This document shows, piece after piece, positions 28,328 through 35,802 of a stretch of 37,776 nucleotides of DNA (positions are counted from its first letter, which is position 1; each line of letters begins with the position of its first letter). Source of the stretch: Mycobacterium sp. (GTDB lineage Bacteria; Actinomycetota; Actinomycetes; Mycobacteriales; Mycobacteriaceae); NCBI RefSeq assembly GCF_019247635.1, contig NZ_JAFBAR010000104.1:1-37776 (forward strand), read 5' to 3'. A program made the position numbers and the translations under genes. The notes beneath the pieces are model-generated. The model worked only from the letters and a program-made list of their open reading frames with translations, had not been told where the DNA came from and did no database searches.

Positions 28328-29047
28328 ATGACCCGGACCTGGCCCCCGCGAACGGTGATCCGCAAGTCCTCCGGATTGCGCACCCTGGAGTCAGCGCTGC
28401 AGCGCAACGGTCTGGGGCCGGTGGCCGGGGTGGACGAGGTGGGCCGTGGCGCGTGCGCGGGTCCGCTGGTGGTAGCCGCCTGCGTGCTGGGCCCGAATCG
28501 GCTGGAAAGTCTTGCTGCCCTTGATGATTCGAAAAAGCTCACCGAGAAGGCACGAGAGCGGCTGTTCCCGTTGATCCGGCGCTACGCGCTGGCCTACCAC
28601 GTGGTGTTCATACCGTCGGTCGAGGTCGACCGGCGCGGTGTGCACATCGCCAACATCGAAGGCATGCGGCGCGCGGTCGCCGGCCTCCCGGTACGGCCCG
28701 GGTACGTGTTGAGCGACGGCTTTCGCGTGCCGGGCCTGCCGATGCCGTCGCTGCCGGTGATCAGCGGCGACGCGGCGGCCGCCTGCATTGCCGCGGCCAG
28801 TGTGCTGGCCAAAGTCAGCCGCGACCGGTTGATGGTCGCAATGGACGCCGAGCACCCGGGCTACGGTTTCGCCGAGCACAAGGGCTACTGCACGGCCGCG
28901 CATAGCAAGGCATTGGCCCGGCTGGGACCCTGCCCCCAGCACCGGTATTCGTTCATCAACGTGCGTCGGGTCGCTAGCGGGTCCGGCACGCGGGTGGTGG
29001 CCGAGTTCAAACCCGGCTATCCGGGCGAGCGGGCCGAAATCTTGTGA
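28328..29047 (+). CDS. rnhB: Ribonuclease HII
   Basis: A 239-residue RNase HII. Motif I is [13 protein letters not shown] (catalytic D and E), then LDDSKKLT and [11 protein letters not shown], then [20 protein letters not shown] and [15 protein letters not shown] with the final acidic residue. It cleaves RNA in DNA-RNA hybrids and at single ribonucleotides in DNA. ATG 28328 is the start because the N-terminus [14 protein letters not shown] matches my memory of the M. tuberculosis protein. No strong Shine-Dalgarno is seen, so translation may rely on coupling to lepB. The C-terminus is about 25 residues shorter than in M. tuberculosis. Confidence 0.95.
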   Translation: MTRTWPPRTVIRKSSGLRTLESALQRNGLGPVAGVDEVGRGACAGPLVVAACVLGPNRLESLAALDDSKKLTEKARERLFPLIRRYALAYHVVFIPSVEVDRRGVHIANIEGMRRAVAGLPVRPGYVLSDGFRVPGLPMPSLPVISGDAAAACIAAASVLAKVSRDRLMVAMDAEHPGYGFAEHKGYCTAAHSKALARLGPCPQHRYSFINVRRVASGSGTRVVAEFKPGYPGERAEIL

Positions 29048-29108
29048 GGGAAGATGGGGCGGGGCTGGATTCAAGGCAGGATTCGCAGCGAGAAGGACGT
29101 CTGAGCAG

Positions 29109-29414
29109 ATGAGTGCGGAAGATCTCGAAAAGTACGAAACCGAGATGGAGCTCTCGCTGTACCGCGAATACAAGGACATCGTCGGCCAGTTCAGCTACGT
29201 GGTAGAAACCGAGCGGCGCTTTTATCTGGCAAACAGTGTCGAGATGGTGCCGCGCAACGCTGATGGCGAGGTGTACTTCGAGTTGCGGCTCGCTGATGCC
29301 TGGGTTTGGGATATGTACCGGCCGGCCCGGTTCGTCAAGCAGGTGCGGGTGGTCACCTTCAAGGACGTCAACATCGAAGAGGTCGAAAAGCCGGAGCTAC
29401 GCCTGCCGGAGTGA
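29109..29414 (+). CDS. DUF2469 protein (Rv2901c-like)
   Basis: A 101-residue acidic protein that I recognise as the DUF2469 family of actinobacteria, conserved next to rnhB. It has ELSLYREYKDIVGQFSYVVETERRFYLAN and a Trp/Tyr-rich centre (DAWVWDMYRPARFVKQVRV). It is cytoplasmic, with no signal or membrane segment. Function is unknown to me. ATG 29109 has GAAGGA about 12 nt upstream. Its TGA stop abuts the stop codon of the convergent GAF-ANTAR gene with no base between. Confidence 0.9.
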   Translation: MSAEDLEKYETEMELSLYREYKDIVGQFSYVVETERRFYLANSVEMVPRNADGEVYFELRLADAWVWDMYRPARFVKQVRVVTFKDVNIEEVEKPELRLPE

Positions 29415-30164
29415 TTAATCCTCGCCGTCGAACGTGAGCTGTCCGCGTTGCGTGATCACCTTGCGCGCCACGTCGGAGAGCTTGATGTTCAGATCCTGCG
29501 AGTATCGCCGCAGCACGTCGAATGCTTCTTCCTCGGAAATGTCATTGAGCAGCATCAACATGCCCACGGCCTTACCGATTTCGCGGTTGCTCAATAGGCC
29601 CCGCCGCAGGGTGGCGGCGTCCTCGCCCTGCCCGATCGCGTTAATCGCCACGCTCGCGAACGACGCCAGCACGGTCGCCTGGCCCGCGGACTCGGCGTTG
29701 AAAGCTTTGGGAGTGTCGCTGAACAGGTCGAGCGCCCCGGTGACCTGGCGATCGACCATCAACCGGAATCCCATGGCTCCCCGCACCGGCGTCTCCTCTA
29801 CCAGGCGGGACGCCAGTTTGGGCCAGAGTGAGGGCGTGGTCAGGTCGGCGTCGATCTGCGGGGTTTCGTCCTCGATGGCGTCGATGCAGGGCCCGTCGCC
29901 GGCGGCGCGTTCCATGTCGTCGATGTGTTGGGCGATCCGGTCACTGGCGCCGACGGTGATGTAGCGGCCGTCGCGGCGCACCAGCAGGCTGGCGTGATCA
30001 CAGCCCGAAACCACCAGGGTCGCCGCGACGCAGATGGCGGCGTACACCTCCGAGGGGTCGGAGCCCTGGTAGATGATCTCCGCGAGAGCGGCGAATACGG
30101 TCGCGGGGTCAACGGTCACCGGCTGCGGTGACGCTGCACCGGAACCGGCGTTCACCTCGTCCAC
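29415..30164 (-). CDS. GAF-ANTAR RNA-binding antitermination regulator
   Basis: A 249-residue regulator. A GAF-type sensor covers about residues 20-165 (VFAALAEIIYQ to FASVAINAIGQ). The C-terminal ANTAR domain is at 190-239 (REIGKAVGMLMLLNDISEEEAFDVLRRYSQ), with the usual AxGxLM and EAFxxLRRxS pattern. ANTAR proteins bind paired short hairpins in nascent RNA and prevent termination; the GAF part would sense a small molecule or redox state. GTG 30164 was chosen because GAGGGA lies 4 nt upstream; ATG 30221 (268 residues) is an alternative. There is no histidine kinase or phospho-receiver beside it. In M. tuberculosis I recall fdhF (Rv2900c) in this interval, so this gene is an accessory difference. 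Confidence 0.9.
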   Translation of the reverse strand: MDEVNAGSGAASPQPVTVDPATVFAALAEIIYQGSDPSEVYAAICVAATLVVSGCDHASLLVRRDGRYITVGASDRIAQHIDDMERAAGDGPCIDAIEDETPQIDADLTTPSLWPKLASRLVEETPVRGAMGFRLMVDRQVTGALDLFSDTPKAFNAESAGQATVLASFASVAINAIGQGEDAATLRRGLLSNREIGKAVGMLMLLNDISEEEAFDVLRRYSQDLNIKLSDVARKVITQRGQLTFDGED

Positions 30165-30433
30165 TTGATCCCTCACTCGACCCACATTCAACAGAAGTCC
30201 AAAGATATACCGCACGCCCACGCCACCATGGCTGGCCTGCGGCCGGCAACCGCGCGTCGACCGTCCACGTCTTGCTGCGGCTGTGCCGCGGCGACCCGGT
30301 TCTGGAGTGCCATCGGCATGTCCACCATAGGTGCTGACGTTCGTGCAGATGATGGGTTCCCGACAGATAGCCAGGGGGACCGGCGGGATTAGCGATCCCT
30401 CCGTTTCGGGGTTAGCGCAGCGCGGCTGGTGTG
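30165..30433. other. Intergenic region between GAF-ANTAR gene and fdhD leader
   Basis: Apart from the small ORF and -10 box at its right end, I see no gene in this divergent region and no remnant of fdhF. It must contain the minus-strand promoter of the GAF-ANTAR gene; the A/T-rich segment near 30195-30215 is the likeliest place. Confidence 0.5.
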
Positions 30434-30445
30434 TAAAGTCTGGGG
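30434..30445 (+). promoter_or_regulatory. -10 box of the fdhD transcript
   Basis: TAAAGT (30434-30439) fits TANNNT and is 6 nt before GTG 30446, so RNA would begin at that GTG and the small ORF would be leaderless. Confidence 0.5.
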
Positions 30446-30493
30446 GTGAACGAGCGATGGGGCCTGTGGTGGCTCAGCATTCAACGGCGATAA
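30446..30493 (+). CDS. Possible leaderless 15-codon Trp-rich upstream ORF of fdhD
   Basis: GTG 30446 opens [15 protein letters not shown] and stops at TAA 30491-30493. It is out of frame with fdhD (GTG 30501) and ends 7 nt before it, with its stop codon overlapping the AAGGA Shine-Dalgarno of fdhD (30492-30496). A TANNNT box lies 6 nt upstream, as for leaderless mycobacterial mRNAs. Three of 15 residues are Trp and four are Arg or Lys-like. A role in coupling or attenuating fdhD translation is inference; the ORF could be chance. Confidence 0.4.
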   Translation: MNERWGLWWLSIQRR

Positions 30494-30500
30494 GGACCGA

Positions 30501-31322
30501 GTGGGTCGCGTAACGGCACGTCGGCGGGTGCGTCATCTGACCGCCGAGCAAGCGGTCACCCGGCCGGAGACACTGGCCGTCGAGGAACCGCTCGAGATTC
30601 GCGTAAACGGGACCGCCGTCACGGTGACCATGCGCACTCCTGGCTCGGATTTCGAACTCGCGCAAGGCTTTCTGCTCACCGAAGGGGTGATCACCGATCA
30701 TGGCGACGTTCAAGCCGTGCGCTACTGCGGCGGGCGCGACCCTGACGGCGTCAACACCTACAACGTTCTCGACGTGACCCTGGCACCCGGCGTCATGGCG
30801 CCCGAGCTGGACGTGACGCGTAACTTCTACACCACCTCGTCGTGCGGGATCTGCGGCAAGGCATCGTTGGATGCGGTGCGGCTGATCAGCCGGTTCTCAC
30901 CCGGCGACGATCCCGTCACCGTCGCTGCCGCCGCGCTCAAGGCGATGCCCCGCCAACTTCGCAGTGCGCAAAAGGTTTTCGCGAGCACTGGTGGGCTGCA
31001 CGCTGCGGCGCTGTTCGACCGCGGCGGAACGATGCTGGCGGTGCGTGAAGACATCGGCCGGCACAACGCGGTGGACAAGGTCATCGGCTGGGCGTATGAG
31101 CATCACCGGATACCGCTCGGCGGGACGGTGCTGCTGGTCAGCGGGCGGGCGTCGTTCGAGCTGACCCAGAAGGCTCTGCTGGCCGGCATACCGGTGCTGG
31201 CCGCCGTGTCCGCGCCGTCGTCGCTGGCAGTGTCGCTGGCAGAAGAATCTGGGATAACCCTCGTGGCGTTCCTGCGGGGAGACTCGATGAACGTCTACAG
31301 CAGGCCGGACCGCATCACGTAG
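30501..31322 (+). CDS. fdhD: Formate dehydrogenase accessory sulfurtransferase FdhD
   Basis: A 273-residue FdhD. The essential cysteine loop is [10 protein letters not shown] (C115, C118), which carries persulfide sulfur from a cysteine desulfurase to the molybdenum cofactor of formate dehydrogenase. Other family blocks are [14 protein letters not shown] and [15 protein letters not shown], and the C-terminal [14 protein letters not shown] 30501 has AAGGA 4 nt upstream. No formate dehydrogenase gene adjoins it, whereas in M. tuberculosis fdhF (Rv2900c) is next door as I recall; the enzyme it serves must be elsewhere or may be another molybdoenzyme. Confidence 0.95.
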   Translation: MGRVTARRRVRHLTAEQAVTRPETLAVEEPLEIRVNGTAVTVTMRTPGSDFELAQGFLLTEGVITDHGDVQAVRYCGGRDPDGVNTYNVLDVTLAPGVMAPELDVTRNFYTTSSCGICGKASLDAVRLISRFSPGDDPVTVAAAALKAMPRQLRSAQKVFASTGGLHAAALFDRGGTMLAVREDIGRHNAVDKVIGWAYEHHRIPLGGTVLLVSGRASFELTQKALLAGIPVLAAVSAPSSLAVSLAEESGITLVAFLRGDSMNVYSRPDRIT

Positions 31323-31348
31323 CCGAGCGCGCCAGAAACGGCGGGGGG

Positions 31349-31675
31349 CTACTCACGGCGAGTGCGGTAGGCGCCCCACAGAACGTAAGCGCCCAGCGCG
31401 CCCACAATGCCTCCCAGGACCATCCCCGCTACCGGAGCACCGATCCCCTTCTTCTCGTTTTTCATCTCGGTGTAGGACTTGCTGGTAGTTGACCCGTTGC
31501 TCGTGATCTGGCAGTAGTCACCGGGACTCATGACTTCGTTGTGGCATTTGACGGCCGAATTCGGGCCGGCGACCAGGCTCTGCACCGAGGCGCCGATGAT
31601 GCCAAGACCGACAAGCAACAAAACACCGCCCAGCACTAGCACACCGACGTTTTTCCGTGGCCCTGTTGCGGTCAT
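31349..31675 (-). CDS. Small two-span membrane protein of unknown function
   Basis: A 108-residue protein with two hydrophobic segments (about 9-36 and 77-101). The loop between them carries a cysteine pair, C44 and C55, in CHNEVMSPGDYC, probably disulfide-bonded outside the membrane. Both ends are basic (TGPRKN, YRTRRE) and should be cytoplasmic. I do not recognise a named family, though similar C-x-M-x-PGD-x-C loops occur in other mycobacterial membrane proteins from memory. ATG 31675 was chosen because it begins directly before the first span; the upstream extension is Arg-rich and unlikely. A GGAG lies about 11 nt before it. It converges with fdhD (26-bp gap) and diverges from yraN. Confidence 0.75.
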   Translation of the reverse strand: MTATGPRKNVGVLVLGGVLLLVGLGIIGASVQSLVAGPNSAVKCHNEVMSPGDYCQITSNGSTTSKSYTEMKNEKKGIGAPVAGMVLGGIVGALGAYVLWGAYRTRRE

Positions 31676-31750
31676 GGCGACCAGTCTCCACCCGACGGCC
31701 GCCAGGATGGAGCGGAAACGGACAAATCGATGTCTCTGCAACCATCAGGC

Positions 31751-31777
31751 TGTGGATAGCCGGTCGACTGTGGATAA
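31751..31777. promoter_or_regulatory. Pair of DnaA-box-like sites
   Basis: TGTGGATAG (31751-31759) and TGTGGATAA (31769-31777) stand 18 bp apart in the same orientation. The second is the exact complement of TTATCCACA, the strict DnaA box; the first differs at one position. They lie in the 173-bp divergent region before yraN-yifB-dprA. The rest of that region has no gene. Confidence 0.6.
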
Positions 31778-31848
31778 CTAGGCATCGGGGAGGCGGTGCG
31801 CCGTCCGCTGCACCTGGTCCTGTCGGGGACGCCCTGCAGAGTGACCGC

Positions 31849-32226
31849 ATGACGACCACACAGACACTGACTCGGGTCCAGCTGGGAGCAATGGGCGAGG
31901 CACTCGCCGTGGATCACCTGACCCGGATGGGGTTGCGGATCTTGAGCCGCAACTGGCGTTGCCGCTACGGCGAACTCGATGTGATCGCCTCCGACGAGGC
32001 CACCCGCACGGTGGTATTCGTGGAGGTTAAGACCCGCACCGGCGACGGCTACGGCGGCCTGGCACAGGCGGTCAATGCGCGTAAGGTGCGCCGGTTGCGC
32101 CGCCTGGCCGGGCTCTGGCTGGCCGGCCAGGACGAACATTGGGCCGCGCTGCGAATCGACGTCATCGGGGTGCGGATCGGGCGCCGTCGTACCCCAGAGA
32201 TCATCCACCTGCAGGGCGTCGGCTGA
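31849..32226 (+). CDS. YraN/UPF0102 nuclease-like protein (Rv2898c-like)
   Basis: A 125-residue UPF0102 protein with the restriction-endonuclease-like core GELDVIASDEATRTVVFVEVKTRTG, whose D and ExK residues form a PD-(D/E)xK-type metal site. Members are predicted Holliday-junction-resolvase-like nucleases, but activity is not proven for most. ATG 31849 was chosen as the first start before the conserved LGAMGEALAVDHL helix; no strong Shine-Dalgarno is visible. Its TGA overlaps the yifB ATG by one base. It begins the yraN-yifB-dprA unit, a common bacterial order. Confidence 0.9.
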   Translation: MTTTQTLTRVQLGAMGEALAVDHLTRMGLRILSRNWRCRYGELDVIASDEATRTVVFVEVKTRTGDGYGGLAQAVNARKVRRLRRLAGLWLAGQDEHWAALRIDVIGVRIGRRRTPEIIHLQGVG

Positions 32227-33737
32227 TGGCGCTGGGACGGGCGTTTTCGGTCGCGGTGCGCGGATTGGACGGCACGATCGTGGAAATCGAGGCCGACATC
32301 ACCTCCGGGCTGCCCGGCGTGCACCTGGTGGGTCTGCCCGACGCCGCCCTGCAGGAATCCCGCGATCGGGTGCGGGCGGCGGTCTCCAACTGCGGCAACA
32401 GCTGGCCGATGGCGCGGCTGACGCTCGCGCTGTCACCGGCGACGTTGCCGAAGATGGGATCGGTCTACGACATCGCGTTGGCCGCCGCGGTGCTGTCCGC
32501 GCAGCGGAAGAGCCCGTGGCACCGGCTGGAAAAGACGGTGTTGTTGGGCGAGCTGTCGCTGGACGGCCGGGTCAGGCCGGTGCGCGGCGTGCTGCCCGCC
32601 GTGCTGGCCGCCAAGCGCGACGGTTGGCCGGCGGTCGTTGTGCCCGCGGACAACTTGGCCGAGGCCAGCCTGGTCGACGGCATCGACGTGTGGGGTGTTC
32701 GCACCTTGGGGCAGCTGCAGAGTTGGCTGAATGGATCGGCCGGCCTGGACGACAGGATCGCCGCGGTCCCCACTAGCGATGAGGCCTTGGCGGATCTGGC
32801 CGACGTGGTGGGGCAGTCGCAAGCGCGTTTTGCTGTCGAGGTGGCTGCCGCCGGTTCGCACCACCTGATGTTGACCGGCCCGCCGGGCGTGGGCAAAACG
32901 ATGTTGGCACAACGGCTTCCGGGACTGCTGCCGTCGCTGACGGACCGTGAGTCGCTGGAGGTCACCGCGATCCACTCGGTGGCCGGCCTGCTCTCGGGAG
33001 ACATGCCCTTGATCACCAGGCCGCCCTTCGTTGCCCCCCATCACAGTTCGAGCGTCGCCGCGCTCGTCGGCGGGGGTTCGGGCATGGCCCGTCCGGGTGC
33101 CGTCAGCCGGGCGCACCGTGGAGTTCTGTTTCTCGACGAGTGTGCGGAGATCAGTGTCAGTGCGCTGGAGGCGTTGCGAACACCGTTGGAGGACGGGGAA
33201 ATTCGGCTGGCCCGCCGCGACGGCGTGGCATGCTACCCGGCTCGGTTCCAGCTGGTGTTGGCGGCCAACCTGTGCCCGTGTGCGCCCGCCGATCCGCAGG
33301 ACTGCATCTGCGCGGCGGTCGTCAAGCGACGCTATCTCGGGAAGCTGTCGGGACCGCTGATGGATCGGGTCGATCTGCGGGTGCAGATGCATCAGGTGCG
33401 AGCGGGAGCGTTCTCGACCGCGGACGGCGAGTCGACAGCACAGGTGCGCCATCGGGTGACGATGGCGCGGGACGCGGCCGCCCAACGTTGGCGATCCCAC
33501 GGATTCCATACCAACGCCGAGGTCAGCGGGTCGCTGCTGCGGCGAAAATTCCGTCCCAGTAACGCGGCGATGAAACCGTTGCGTACCGCCCTGGACCGCG
33601 GCCTGCTCAGCATCCGTGGCGTGGACCGCACCCTGCGCGTCGCATGGAGCTTGGCCGATCTGGCCGGCCGCGTCTCGCCCGGGCTGGACGAAGTGGCCAC
33701 CGCGCTAAGCTTCCGGCAACCGGGGGCCCGCCGATGA
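32226..33737 (+). CDS. YifB-type Mg-chelatase-like AAA+ ATPase (ComM family)
   Basis: A 503-residue YifB/ComM protein. The N-terminal ChlI-like domain opens with ALGRAFSVAVRGLDG. The AAA+ domain has Walker A GPPGVGKT (218-225) and Walker B FLDE (302-305), and a cysteine cluster CPCAPADPQDCIC near residues 350-360. ComM in other bacteria is a hexameric helicase that extends branch migration during natural transformation. ATG 32226 overlaps the yraN stop (TGATG) and the gene ends in an ATGA overlap with dprA, so the three are tightly coupled. A role in recombination is inference from ComM; mycobacteria are not known to be naturally competent in the usual way. Confidence 0.94.
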   Translation: MALGRAFSVAVRGLDGTIVEIEADITSGLPGVHLVGLPDAALQESRDRVRAAVSNCGNSWPMARLTLALSPATLPKMGSVYDIALAAAVLSAQRKSPWHRLEKTVLLGELSLDGRVRPVRGVLPAVLAAKRDGWPAVVVPADNLAEASLVDGIDVWGVRTLGQLQSWLNGSAGLDDRIAAVPTSDEALADLADVVGQSQARFAVEVAAAGSHHLMLTGPPGVGKTMLAQRLPGLLPSLTDRESLEVTAIHSVAGLLSGDMPLITRPPFVAPHHSSSVAALVGGGSGMARPGAVSRAHRGVLFLDECAEISVSALEALRTPLEDGEIRLARRDGVACYPARFQLVLAANLCPCAPADPQDCICAAVVKRRYLGKLSGPLMDRVDLRVQMHQVRAGAFSTADGESTAQVRHRVTMARDAAAQRWRSHGFHTNAEVSGSLLRRKFRPSNAAMKPLRTALDRGLLSIRGVDRTLRVAWSLADLAGRVSPGLDEVATALSFRQPGARR

Positions 33738-34909
33738 GCGCGGGCGACGATCAGACATTGCGGGCTTGGGCCTACCTGTCATGGGTCGCCGAGCCGCCCT
33801 GCGCGGAACTGGCTGCACTGGTGGACTGTGTGGGTCCGCTCGAGGCGGCCGAGCGGGTCCGGCGCGGGATGGTCGACGCGGAGCTGGTGCGCCACACCGA
33901 GGCCAGGCGAGAAATAGACCGGGCCGCAACGGATCTCGACTTGGTCGCGCGCCGCGGTGGACGTTTGATCACGCGTGACGACGACGAGTGGCCGGCGTTG
34001 GCCTTCACCGCATTTGGCGGTGCCGGGGCCCGGACACGCGGCTCTGCGCCGATGGTCGCGCCAATGGTGTTGTGGGCCATGGGGCCCGCCCGTGTCGACG
34101 AGGTGTCGCGGCGCGCGGCCGCAGTGGTCGGAACGCGGGCGGCGACCACATATGGCGAACATATGGCGGCCGATCTCGCGGCTGGACTGGCCGAGCGTGA
34201 TGTCGCGGTGGTCTCGGGTGGCGCCTATGGCATCGACGGCGCGGCTCATCGCGCCGCGCTGGCCGCCGACGGGATCACCGTGGCCGTTCTTGCGGGCGGC
34301 CTTGACATCCTTTATCCCGCCGGGCATTCCGCGCTGCTGCATCGTATCGGCCAACACGGATTGTTGTTCACCGAATACCCACCGGGTGTGCGTCCCGCCC
34401 GCTACCGCTTCCTGACCCGAAACCGTCTGGTGGCCGCCGTCGCGGGGGCAGCGGTGGTGGTCGAGGCCGGCCTGCGCAGCGGCGCGGCGAATACCGCCGC
34501 TTGGGCGCGGGCGCTGGGCCGGGTGGTGGCCGCGGTACCCGGACCCGTGACGTCGTCGGCGTCGGCTGGTTGTCACACCCTGTTGCGCAGCGGCGCGGAG
34601 TTGGTCACCCGCGCCGACGAGATCGTCGAGTTGGTCGGCCGCGTAGGCGAATTGGCAGCCCAGGAGCCCACGCCCAGCACCGCATTGGACGGGCTGAGTG
34701 CTGCCGAGCGTCAGGTGTACGAGGCACTGCCGGGCCGCGGTGCCGTTACGGTCGACGAGGTTGCCATCGCGTCCGGGTTGGTGTCAGAACAGGTGCTGGG
34801 ACCGTTGGCGATGCTCGAGGTGGCCGGATTGACAGAGCGGCATGACGGCCGTTGGCGCATCGTGCGTGCCGGTCCCGACCAGGCCAAAACAACGAGCCGG
34901 CTCGTATAG
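33734..34909 (+). CDS. dprA: DNA processing protein DprA
   Basis: A 391-residue DprA. The Rossmann core has GTRAATTYGEHMA, VSGGAYGIDGAAHRAAL and LAGGLDILYPAGH, then TEYPPGVRPARYRFLTRNRL and EAGLRSGAANTA, all standard DprA blocks. The C-terminal winged-helix domain covers about residues 320-385. In competent bacteria DprA loads RecA on incoming single-stranded DNA. ATG 33734 overlaps the yifB stop (ATGA). Its 3' end contains a TATAGT box (34905-34910) that may serve the next gene. Confidence 0.94.
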   Translation: MSAGDDQTLRAWAYLSWVAEPPCAELAALVDCVGPLEAAERVRRGMVDAELVRHTEARREIDRAATDLDLVARRGGRLITRDDDEWPALAFTAFGGAGARTRGSAPMVAPMVLWAMGPARVDEVSRRAAAVVGTRAATTYGEHMAADLAAGLAERDVAVVSGGAYGIDGAAHRAALAADGITVAVLAGGLDILYPAGHSALLHRIGQHGLLFTEYPPGVRPARYRFLTRNRLVAAVAGAAVVVEAGLRSGAANTAAWARALGRVVAAVPGPVTSSASAGCHTLLRSGAELVTRADEIVELVGRVGELAAQEPTPSTALDGLSAAERQVYEALPGRGAVTVDEVAIASGLVSEQVLGPLAMLEVAGLTERHDGRWRIVRAGPDQAKTTSRLV

Positions 34910-34941
34910 TCGACTGGGTTCGATGCTGGACAGGAGGACAA

Positions 34942-35790
34942 GTGGCGGGTCGACCACTACAAACCTTTGAAGTCGTCGGTACCCGACAGATCGCGCCACA
35001 CATGGTCCGGGTGCGGCTCGGCGGCAGCGGCTTCGACACGTTCGTCCCCTGTGAGTTCACCGACTCCTATGTGAAGTTGGTATTCGTCGACGACGACGTC
35101 GACGTGGCCGCACTGCCGCGGCCGCTGACGATCGACAGCTTTGCCGAGCTACCGCCGGGGCAGCGGCCGTCGGTGCGGACCATCACCGTTCGCCGCGTCG
35201 ACACCGACGCCCGAGAGATCCACCTGGACATCGTCACGCACGGTGACCACGGGGTGGCCGGTCAGTGGGCCGCCGCGGCCCAACCGGGCCAACCGACCTA
35301 TTTGATGGGCCCAAGCGGAGCGTATAACCCTGACCCCGCCGCGGACTGGCATCTGCTGGCGGGCGACGAATCCGCGCTCCCGGCCATCGCCGTCGCGCTG
35401 GAGGCATTGCCCGCCAACGCAATTGGCAAGGTTTTCATCGAAATCGCCGGCCCGGACGACGAGATTGCGCTGACCGCACCTGAATCGGTCGAGGTGAACT
35501 GGGTGTATCGCGGCGGCCGCGCCGACCTGGTTCCGGAGGACCGAGCCGGTGATTTCGCGCCGCTGATCGAGGCGGTCACCACCGCGCAGTGGCTGCCGGG
35601 GCAGGTGCACGCGTTCATCCATGGTGAGGCGCAAACCGTGATGCACAACCTGCGGCCCTACATCCGCAAAGAGCGCAATGTGGACGCGAAATGGGCGTCA
35701 TCGATCTCTGGTTACTGGCGGCGTGGGCGCACCGAAGAGACGTTCCGCCAGTGGAAAAGAGAACTTGCAGAGGCTGAGGCCGCAACGTAG
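34942..35790 (+). CDS. viuB: Siderophore-interacting FAD reductase (ViuB-like)
   Basis: A 282-residue SIP-family protein. The N-terminal FAD barrel includes PRPLTIDSF at the flavin-binding place, and the NAD(P)H-type Rossmann part includes LLAGDESALPAIAVALEALP. The C-terminal GYWRRGRTEETFRQWKRE is the family signature. Such enzymes reduce ferric siderophores in the cytoplasm to release iron; in mycobacteria this would be mycobactin or carboxymycobactin iron. GTG 34942 has AGGAGG 4 nt upstream. I see no IdeR iron box in the 32-bp gap or the end of dprA, so iron control is not evident. The lactate monooxygenase-type gene follows after 12 nt. Confidence 0.92.
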   Translation: MAGRPLQTFEVVGTRQIAPHMVRVRLGGSGFDTFVPCEFTDSYVKLVFVDDDVDVAALPRPLTIDSFAELPPGQRPSVRTITVRRVDTDAREIHLDIVTHGDHGVAGQWAAAAQPGQPTYLMGPSGAYNPDPAADWHLLAGDESALPAIAVALEALPANAIGKVFIEIAGPDDEIALTAPESVEVNWVYRGGRADLVPEDRAGDFAPLIEAVTTAQWLPGQVHAFIHGEAQTVMHNLRPYIRKERNVDAKWASSISGYWRRGRTEETFRQWKRELAEAEAAT

Positions 35791-35802
35791 TAGGGGTGTG
35801 AC

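Noticed and set aside
34860..34941. IdeR iron box before viuB
   Set aside because: No palindrome like TTAGGTTAGGCTAACCTAA is present, so iron control by IdeR is not supported.
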